64,000 nt of DNA, from the NCBI GenBank assembly GCA_037968995.1, contig JBBKWP010000363.1, positions 9,838 through 73,837 on the forward strand, given 5' to 3'. Below the pieces are notes generated by a model. That model did no database searches. It was not told where the DNA came from and saw only the letters and a list, made by a program, of their open reading frames with translations. The position numbers and the translations under genes were made by a program. The stretch comes from JAEXNA01 sp037968995. GTDB taxonomy: Bacteria; Vulcanimicrobiota; Xenobia; Xenobiales; JADMJV01. Positions 58,024 through 64,000 of this stretch are shown piece after piece (the stretch's first letter is position 1; each line of letters begins with the position of its first letter).

Positions 58024-58515
58024 TTGGATAAAGAAAAGATGGTCGAAGAGTTCGCCGCAATGCTGGCCGCCAAAGAAGCGAACGAGTCCGGCGCGGAGGA
58101 GCCCGATTGGATTGAGGATTTCTCCGACCCTTTGGAAAACATGCCGGGGGGATTGGTTGATTCCTTCAATGAGTTCGACGAGGTGACTCTTGAGGATGGT
58201 CGCATCTTGCGACGCTATCATAGCGGAGCCGTGCGAGTTGAGAACCCGACCAGCGGAGTGATTCAAGAGGAGAAGGTGGACGGGTCGCTTGTGATCTCGA
58301 TGCCTGACGGGAAGGTGCTTCACCAGGAGTTTCGTGGCGAACCGCTGTTGCTCTACGACACAGAGAAAGGCGGACCACCGGGCCTGGCGAGAGTATCAAC
58401 GGCTCAGTTGCCTGGGGAGAGTCAGCCAAGATTTGTTTTCCACTTTCAAGATGGAGAGATCGCTCACATGGTAGAGATCGAATCTCTTCGCTATTACCGT
58501 TTGCGTAGAGAGTAG
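58024..58515 (+). CDS. Small protein of unknown function with beta-rich middle
   Basis: 163 residues from a TTG at 58024, AGGAG about ten bases upstream; an ATG at 58039 is possible. An acidic helical start (MVEEFAAMLAAKEANESGAE) leads to repeated short strands of the form LEDGRILRRYHSGAVRVENP, VDGSLVISMPDGKVLHQEF and FHFQDGEIAHMVEI. These look like a small beta-sheet or propeller-blade repeat with D-G turns. I recognise no family. It follows lgt by 29 bases and precedes another unknown gene by 11. Confidence 0.72.
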   Translation: MDKEKMVEEFAAMLAAKEANESGAEEPDWIEDFSDPLENMPGGLVDSFNEFDEVTLEDGRILRRYHSGAVRVENPTSGVIQEEKVDGSLVISMPDGKVLHQEFRGEPLLLYDTEKGGPPGLARVSTAQLPGESQPRFVFHFQDGEIAHMVEIESLRYYRLRRE

Positions 58516-58526
58516 GGGGAGATTCG

Positions 58527-59267
58527 ATGGACCAAGACGATAACGACGGGCAGGACGGTTCCTCCAACAAGATCTCCATTGGCGAGGCTCTGGCATCTAT
58601 CCGAGGAGCCAAAAAAGTCGATCTTCCTCAAAAAGCTGGTTCATCGAAACCAAAGAAGCGTCAAGGGCGGCCCACGGCGGCTTTCTGGGTCCGCAACTTG
58701 CAGGAGAGCGTACAGCGTCGAGCAGATTTTCTATATGACAGCATTCGGGAGGATCCTGGAGCGAAGTCGGCTATGGGTCGTCGGGATTTCTACTCTTCTG
58801 AACGTTTCACCATTCCTCTCGACGCAGTGAGTGCTATCGTGGAGGTGACTCCGGGAGTGCCGCTCCCTCCGCCACGGCCGCTGTCGACTTTTTCCGATCT
58901 CACCGGGATCGACGTCGCCAACGTCTCTCCCGAAGCGGTGCCGCGGAGCGCCACAGTCCGTTCGCAGGCCCTAGTGGACGGCGAACTCGCGGGTCGAACC
59001 GAGCAGTTGCAAAAACTCGACCTCTCGGGTCACCTTCAAGACCCCGAACAACAGCGTCCGCCGCCGGGAGAAGAAATGCGGTTTGCTCCGTCTTCGAGTT
59101 TCGACTCCGGACGATGGATCATCGAGGAGATTCGTCAGGCCCCGAAAGCTCGTGCGAAGAACCTCAAAAGTAAACCCTCTCATCAGGAAGATGTTCGAGC
59201 GCCGGGAAGACTAGTCATTCTGCGAATAAAAGGGTCCTCTACGCGGAGGCGGTTGGGGTTTCGGTGA
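58527..59267 (+). CDS. Protein of unknown function, partly disordered
   Basis: 246 residues, with GGGGGAG seven bases before the ATG. The first 50 residues are charged and low complexity (DQDDNDGQDGSS; SSKPKKRQGRPT). Residues 50-115 may fold (AFWVRNLQESVQRRADFLYD). Pro-rich and basic stretches fill the rest, ending in RLVILRIKGSSTRRRLGFR. No signal peptide, membrane segment or known motif is seen. Its 3' end overlaps the minus-strand membrane gene by 29 bases, tail to tail. Confidence 0.7.
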   Translation: MDQDDNDGQDGSSNKISIGEALASIRGAKKVDLPQKAGSSKPKKRQGRPTAAFWVRNLQESVQRRADFLYDSIREDPGAKSAMGRRDFYSSERFTIPLDAVSAIVEVTPGVPLPPPRPLSTFSDLTGIDVANVSPEAVPRSATVRSQALVDGELAGRTEQLQKLDLSGHLQDPEQQRPPPGEEMRFAPSSSFDSGRWIIEEIRQAPKARAKNLKSKPSHQEDVRAPGRLVILRIKGSSTRRRLGFR

Positions 59268-59940
59268 CATCGACCGGGTTGACACTCGCCCAAAACCCAG
59301 TCCAACACAAGGCGGCCCCCCAGGCTTGGAGGCTCGAAAGAGCAGTAAAAAGATGGTGCATATGATGGGCCCATCGACTGTCGATCGCCATAGACACAAC
59401 GAGCGTGGCGAAGCCCAAAGCCATGGCTGTTTTCCAGTGTCTCGTGAAGACCCCGCTTCCATCTAGAGCCAAGGCGAACCCCACGGTGATGATGACCGGC
59501 CAGATAAAGAATGCGTGACGCTGTAAGGTAACCACAAAGGCGTCGAGAAAGTTTGAAGCTCCCAAAGCGGAGGCGAGCAAAGCTACCAGAAGTGAGCCGG
59601 AAATAAAGGCCACCGCTCGCAGGCTGGCTGGATAGAAGCGCGCCGGAAAGCGAACCCGTCGATACCCTTCCGAGGCGAAAAGTGTCGCAATCTTTTTGAG
59701 TGTAGCGACGGTGGAAAGGGCATCGTCTCCGCGAGATTCGCCGAGGGGGTCAAGCAAGAAGTAGAGAGCCTGGATTCCCGCCGCGGCATAAAAGATGTCG
59801 TCGAGAGCCCCAAACCAAAGTGCCGCGAAAGGCTGAAACTCCACGATACCGCTCTGATAGATCCACTGGGCCAAAACATCGCAGACCAGCAGCAACCCGA
59901 AAAGGGGTATAAAGTTTTTCTGAAGTTTTTCCGGTGTCAT
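59239..59940 (-). CDS. Polytopic membrane protein, unknown function
   Basis: 233 residues from the ATG at 59940 that overlaps the ppc stop (ATGA). About six membrane segments are predicted, near residues 10-28, 37-63, 105-127, 142-160, 168-186 and 198-217. A HHMHH cluster lies near 192-196, just before the last segment, and could bind metal. No family is recognised. Coupling to ppc suggests expression with carbon metabolism, without proving a link. It overlaps the plus-strand unknown gene by 29 bases. Confidence 0.7.
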   Translation of the reverse strand: MTPEKLQKNFIPLFGLLLVCDVLAQWIYQSGIVEFQPFAALWFGALDDIFYAAAGIQALYFLLDPLGESRGDDALSTVATLKKIATLFASEGYRRVRFPARFYPASLRAVAFISGSLLVALLASALGASNFLDAFVVTLQRHAFFIWPVIITVGFALALDGSGVFTRHWKTAMALGFATLVVSMAIDSRWAHHMHHLFTALSSLQAWGAALCWTGFWASVNPVDVTETPTASA

Positions 59941-62666
59941 CCTGTTGTCCTTAAACCCGCCGCGACGCCTTTGATCGCCAGTCGCATCAGAATTGGGGCA
60001 CTCGGGTCTCCGTCTTTTGCCATTTCGAAGGCCCGAAGCTGAATAAGATTTAGGGGATCTACGTAGGGATTTCGTCGCATAAGTGAGGCCGCAAGCCACG
60101 GTACGGAGCCTAAAAGTTCGGTTTCCCCTGTCACAGCGAGAATCCTATCGTGTGTCGTGGCGTGTTCGGCTTTGATCGCTTCCCAAACGGCCCAGACCTC
60201 GGGCTCGTCGCGCTGCCGAGCGGCGTAGGCCTCTGCGATCGCCATGTCGGCTTTGGTCAATGCAAGAGTGGCGTTGTCCACCATGGCTCGAAAAAAGCTC
60301 CACTCCCGATACATCGTGCGAAGCTCTTCTTCGTCATGGTGTTCGAATGCCGCTCCGAGTCCGTACCAGGCAGGGAGCAAGATGCGCGCTTGAGTCCAAG
60401 CAAAGGACCACGGAATAGCTCTCAGGTTCTCCAGGCTCGGCTCGGCATCGCGTCGTGAGGGTCGCGAGCCGATCGGTAGCTGTTCGATTTCAGCGATGGG
60501 AGTGATCTCTCGGAAGAATCTCAGAAAACCAGGCTCGGCGAGCAGTTCGCGGTAAGCGGCCAGGGCACGCTCAGACATACTGTCCATACTTTGAGACCAC
60601 TTGTCCGCCAGCGCTTCATTTTCTTGGTGCTGCGGCTTGTGAATCGACAACTGCGCCCAAAGCAACTGCTCGAGATGACGATAGGCGATAGCCGGGTCGT
60701 CATACCGTTCGGCGAGAACCTCCCCTTGCTCCGTCACTCGCAATCCAGTGCGCGCCACGTTGACGGGAAGCGACAAAATGGAGCGAGCGGCCGGACCTCC
60801 TCCCCGTCCTAGGGCGCCGCCTCGGCCGTGGAAGAAGAGGAGCCGGACTTGGTGCTGTTCTCCTATTTCGGCCAAGCGTCGTTGAGCTTGGTAGAGGTTC
60901 CAGTTGGCCGCCAGATAGCCGCCGTCTTTGGTACTGTCGGAATAGCCGATCATTACCATCTGTTGCGGATTGTTCTCAGCCATCGTCGAGCGGTAGGCCG
61001 GACTGTCGAAGAGTCGACCCAAAATCTCAGGGCCGTGGCGGAGATCCGCTACCGTCTCCAATAGCGGTACCACCTGCTGGGAACAGTTCGGGGCGAAACT
61101 TTTCTGCAGCCAGAGCAGGCCCAACAGGTCTGAGGCATGCTCGGTCATGGACACGACGTGAGCGCCCAAACCCTCACCCTGAGTCTTGACGCAGAATCGC
61201 TCGATCACGCCGAACAGTTCAATGGTGTTCTGCGCGATGGGAGAAAAACCAGTTCTCGGCAGCTCGATGGGAATCGCCAGGACCTGCTCGAGCAGCCGAA
61301 TGCGATCCGACTCTGGAGCCTCTTCAAAGTTCTGGTGAAGGCCGATATGGCCCATCAATTCCGCTACGATGGCTCGATAAACGACGGCGTTTTCCCGAAG
61401 GTCGAGACACACGGTGCAGAACCCGAAGGCCTCAGAACTCGCAATCCATGACCGTAGCAGCGGTACAATCGCGGACCTTTCGTCTGGTCGGTGATTGGCA
61501 ATGCTCTGCTCTAAGATTTTCAGATCTCTCGTCAGACCGAGGCTGGAGCGGTATGAGGCGACGCCGCCGATCAAGGTTTGTTGAAGTCTCCAGTCGAGGA
61601 TCACCAGAAGCTGTCGATAGCACTCCTCACTAGGAATCGCTTTGAGTTTGTGCGCCATCGCTGGAAATTCCGTTTTGTAGTTCTCCAGCCGTGCCAGTAA
61701 GGCGTCGTCGAAAGAGACGCGAACCGCCGACTGGGTGAGCACGTCCATAAGGTCGCGACACATCTCGCGATGTTTCGCGATGGTATACTCCCGCAATCTT
61801 TCCAAAGTCAAGGCGGTGACTGACGGTGTGACAAAGGGGTTTCCGTCCCGATCTCCACCGATCCAAGTTCCGAACGAGAACATATTATGGCGCAGACCGG
61901 ACGCGTCGGGGTAGAATTCCTCTAGGGCGTCGGAGAGATCCTCTGTGAGCCTTGGCACGACTTTCCATAGACTGTCTAGAACGAAAAACGACCGCTCCAA
62001 CTCTTCAACAACGGTGGGGCGTTTCACTCGAAGAAGGCCGGTTTCCCAGAGCGCTAAGACCTCCGCTAGAATGTCGGAGCGGATGCGCCGTTCTTCGCGC
62101 ACCAGTAGGTCACCGCTCTGTCGCCATTCCAGGAGCTTCCTGATACGCCGCAGTTTGGAACGCACGGCGCGACGTTTGGCCTCGGTGGGATGGGCGGTAA
62201 AGACAGGCTCGATTCCGGACCCCGCCAGCACCCCGGAGAGGTTTTTCGCTTCCACCCCGGCGGCCTTGAGAGCTTTGATGGCCGAACGGATAGATTCTTT
62301 GCGGGGTTCAGGTTCTCGAGCTTTCTCTCGACTGCGAAGGACTCGAACCCGATGGCGATCTTCGGCCAGGTTGGCTAGGTCGAAGAAAATGGAGAAGGCT
62401 CGTACCAAAGTAAAGAGTTCTTCTTCGTTGCAGGTTTGTAAGCGAGCCACAAGCTCGGCTCCGGCTTCCGAATCTCCTCGGCGTCTGCGCTTAGAGAGGT
62501 GGCGGATTTCCTCCTCGAAGGCGAGCATCTCTTGGCCTTCCTTGCATCGAATGACCTCACCGAGGATCTCTCCGAGATAGCGTACCTCCCCTCGAAGGTC
62601 GTTGTCGTCGACCTGGGTCGTTGAGATAGAAGGTTTGGACGATTTCTCAGTGGAGCTAGTCAGCAT
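59937..62666 (-). CDS. ppc: Phosphoenolpyruvate carboxylase
   Basis: 909 residues from the ATG at 62666; the frame is open to a TTG at 62744, which is possible but lacks a clear ribosome site. PEPC adds bicarbonate to phosphoenolpyruvate giving oxaloacetate. Diagnostic blocks are PVFTAHPTEAKRRAV (catalytic His), GGDRDGNPFVT, VMIGYSDSTKDGGYLAANWN and RLLFFHGRGGALGRGGGPAAR (second His and Arg loop). The C-terminus AIKGVAAGLRTTG matches the family's GIAAGMRNTG end. The gene is divergent from the unknown gene at 62804. Confidence 0.96.
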   Translation of the reverse strand: MLTSSTEKSSKPSISTTQVDDNDLRGEVRYLGEILGEVIRCKEGQEMLAFEEEIRHLSKRRRRGDSEAGAELVARLQTCNEEELFTLVRAFSIFFDLANLAEDRHRVRVLRSREKAREPEPRKESIRSAIKALKAAGVEAKNLSGVLAGSGIEPVFTAHPTEAKRRAVRSKLRRIRKLLEWRQSGDLLVREERRIRSDILAEVLALWETGLLRVKRPTVVEELERSFFVLDSLWKVVPRLTEDLSDALEEFYPDASGLRHNMFSFGTWIGGDRDGNPFVTPSVTALTLERLREYTIAKHREMCRDLMDVLTQSAVRVSFDDALLARLENYKTEFPAMAHKLKAIPSEECYRQLLVILDWRLQQTLIGGVASYRSSLGLTRDLKILEQSIANHRPDERSAIVPLLRSWIASSEAFGFCTVCLDLRENAVVYRAIVAELMGHIGLHQNFEEAPESDRIRLLEQVLAIPIELPRTGFSPIAQNTIELFGVIERFCVKTQGEGLGAHVVSMTEHASDLLGLLWLQKSFAPNCSQQVVPLLETVADLRHGPEILGRLFDSPAYRSTMAENNPQQMVMIGYSDSTKDGGYLAANWNLYQAQRRLAEIGEQHQVRLLFFHGRGGALGRGGGPAARSILSLPVNVARTGLRVTEQGEVLAERYDDPAIAYRHLEQLLWAQLSIHKPQHQENEALADKWSQSMDSMSERALAAYRELLAEPGFLRFFREITPIAEIEQLPIGSRPSRRDAEPSLENLRAIPWSFAWTQARILLPAWYGLGAAFEHHDEEELRTMYREWSFFRAMVDNATLALTKADMAIAEAYAARQRDEPEVWAVWEAIKAEHATTHDRILAVTGETELLGSVPWLAASLMRRNPYVDPLNLIQLRAFEMAKDGDPSAPILMRLAIKGVAAGLRTTG

Positions 62667-62803
62667 ATCGGAGGGATTCCCTACACGGAAGACCGGCGCC
62701 TCTTTCGATTTTGTAATCCAACTCACAGATTTGTGGTCACTCAAGGAGCATAATTCGCATGGGATATGGCAGTCTTGGAGAGAGCCGGAATGAGGAAATC
62801 ACG

Positions 62804-64000
62804 ATGGGCACCTCCGTAAACGAGCGGATCGCTTGCGCGGTCACAGCGCAGAGCCAAGAAATAGAGAGTCTGAGTCGTTACCTAACCAGGTACCAGCGAG
62901 AACGCAGTTTTTCGAAAACTCCAGGCCTTCAGGGGAACGCTCACAACGACGTGGGTCGACAGTCTGGCGAGAACGCGACAATATATCATCTAGCGCGTAG
63001 GTCCCCATTTCATCACCTCCATGCGGAGTTTTCTCTGCTTCTGGGCGTAGGTGGTGGCAGACTGGTTCGCAAACTCTGGGATCGTTTCCATCTAGATCCC
63101 TCCGAATCGCGGCCCGACGCCTTGAAACCGGTCGTTCTCAAGCTTTTCTCGACCGCGGCTCGCATCGCCGCTCCTAGGGGCAGCAGTCGGGCTCTCGAAG
63201 CCATTCTAAGAGGTTTTGAAACGGAATATTTCCTGACGGAATCGACGGCCAAGCCGCCCGTCGATCCAAGCCACGAGCAACGGTTCACCCTTTTAGCGTT
63301 GATCTCCACCGGGCAAGGCGTCCAACTGTTGAGTTCGGTCCTGGCTTCGAGTAGAAACGGCGTGTACCGGACGGCGCCGAGCACCCCTTCGTCGAAAGCT
63401 GGCGGTGATCGAGCCCGGTTGCGTCGAGAATTTCTCTTTGAAGTCTCTTGTCGTTCCAAAAACTGGACTGAGGCCTACAAACAGGCTCGTGCCGTGAATC
63501 TCTCCCGGCCGGAAGGCGGTGTCGGGCGGACCTTGGAGGGGAGATTTCAAGAGGTTTATCAACGTCAACTCTACGAGGCGGTTCACCCATCCAAAAAAAA
63601 ACAGTTGTTCTCCGACTTGGCGAACAGTCTGGTAGAACGCCCAGATATTAGAAAGGAGTACGCAATCCAAGCGTTCTCGCAACCGGCCTGCTCCACTCGG
63701 CCGGGTGCGCAGGAGTCCCTCCTATTGGAAGTACTTCCCCCGGAGGATCCGCGCTGGATGGTAGCTTTGAGCCGGATTTACCGCCAACGCCCCGTGCCCG
63801 AACGATGGATGAACTCCTTTCGAAAGATCTGGCATACGCAACCACGTTCTCGAACCTACGTTCAGCTGGTCTTCTCGTTTCTGAGGCTTCCTCGACGTCG
63901 CGCTCAGGCGATCTTGTTCGAGCAAGAATCCCGCTTCACCATTCATCAGCCTCCGGCGTCTTTGACCCGAGCGCGTCTAGAGCGGGTTCGAGGGGACGTT
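62804..64000 (+). CDS. Unknown protein, open at the window end
   Basis: An uninterrupted plus-strand frame of 399 codons runs from an ATG at 62804 to the last base. GAGGAAA seven bases before the ATG supports the start. It begins MGTSVNERIACAVTAQSQEI and is rich in Arg, Leu and Ser. It looks helical throughout, with segments such as HHLHAEFSLLLGVGGGRLVR, LREFLFEVSCRSKNWTEAYK and WMVALSRIYRQRPVPERW that suggest a repeat-type helical scaffold. No signal peptide or known motif is present. Opposite-strand frames in this region are short and unlikely. Function unknown. Confidence 0.78.
   Translation, partial: MGTSVNERIACAVTAQSQEIESLSRYLTRYQRERSFSKTPGLQGNAHNDVGRQSGENATIYHLARRSPFHHLHAEFSLLLGVGGGRLVRKLWDRFHLDPSESRPDALKPVVLKLFSTAARIAAPRGSSRALEAILRGFETEYFLTESTAKPPVDPSHEQRFTLLALISTGQGVQLLSSVLASSRNGVYRTAPSTPSSKAGGDRARLRREFLFEVSCRSKNWTEAYKQARAVNLSRPEGGVGRTLEGRFQEVYQRQLYEAVHPSKKKQLFSDLANSLVERPDIRKEYAIQAFSQPACSTRPGAQESLLLEVLPPEDPRWMVALSRIYRQRPVPERWMNSFRKIWHTQPRSRTYVQLVFSFLRLPRRRAQAILFEQESRFTIHQPPASLTRARLERVRGDV

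Overview
The window is a gene-dense bacterial chromosome segment of roughly 55% GC, with no rRNA, tRNA, CRISPR array or insertion sequence that I can see. About 60 protein genes are supported. Many are translationally coupled by ATGA, GTGA, TTGA or TAGTG overlaps, and GTG and TTG starts are common. The gene set is mainly core housekeeping: MEP isoprenoid synthesis, shikimate entry, glycolysis and PRPP, pyrimidine nucleotides, cell wall elongation, division, K+ uptake, anaplerosis and Rho. I cannot assign a phylum from sequence alone. A glucose-6-phosphate isomerase with a C-terminal winged-helix-like tail, free-standing PASTA membrane proteins and Hanks kinases with TPR arrays recall Cyanobacteria-related and Armatimonadota/Eremiobacterota-like lineages, but that is weak inference.

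Layout. 1-6.2 kb (minus): start of dCTP deaminase, a cysteine hydrolase, pilT, a lipoprotein, rpe and two PASTA membrane proteins. 6.4-11.4 kb (plus): a large TPR protein, trkA and trkH. 11.4-17.5 kb: MFS exporter, Hanks kinase, a likely structured RNA region ahead of a ferritin-like stress gene, pta and an NHL beta-propeller protein. 17.5-21 kb (minus): a TPR protein with a Lon/RadA-like C-terminus coupled to a single-AAA ClpC-like protein with damaged ATPase motifs. 21-26.4 kb: dus, an orphan McrB-like ATPase, a phosphodiesterase, then ispG with a DsrE-like and an unknown gene. 26.4-33.7 kb (plus): hppD, prs, pgi, ygfZ, thyA, an unknown helical gene and a DAHP synthase with an altered metal site. 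34-37.2 kb (plus): an accessory pair, a 903-residue polymorphic-toxin-like protein overlapping a small helical partner gene.

37.2-56.8 kb is one nearly unbroken minus-strand run. In transcription order it reads maf, a degenerate MreB-like gene, mreC, mreD, mrdA (PBP2), ftsZ, polX, mpg, FtsX-type permease, LolD-type ATPase, zinc-ribbon protein, an ABC ATPase split by an apparent -1 frameshift, a small anchored protein, an ABC-2 permease, rho, a radical SAM protein, a kinase with TPRs and a TPR protein. It joins elongation and division genes, DNA repair, two ABC systems and a signalling module. 56.9-59.3 kb (plus) has an XRE regulator, lgt and two unknown genes. 59.2-62.7 kb (minus) has ppc and a membrane protein. 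62.8-64.0 kb (plus) is the open start of an unknown protein.

The most noteworthy signals are the MreB-like protein that has lost its nucleotide-binding motifs, the pseudo-ClpC and Lon-like pair, the toxin-like gene with its coupled partner, the nested hairpins at 13.95-14.18 kb, a PolX whose polymerase aspartates are lost while its PHP domain is intact, and the Cys-to-Asp change in DAHP synthase.
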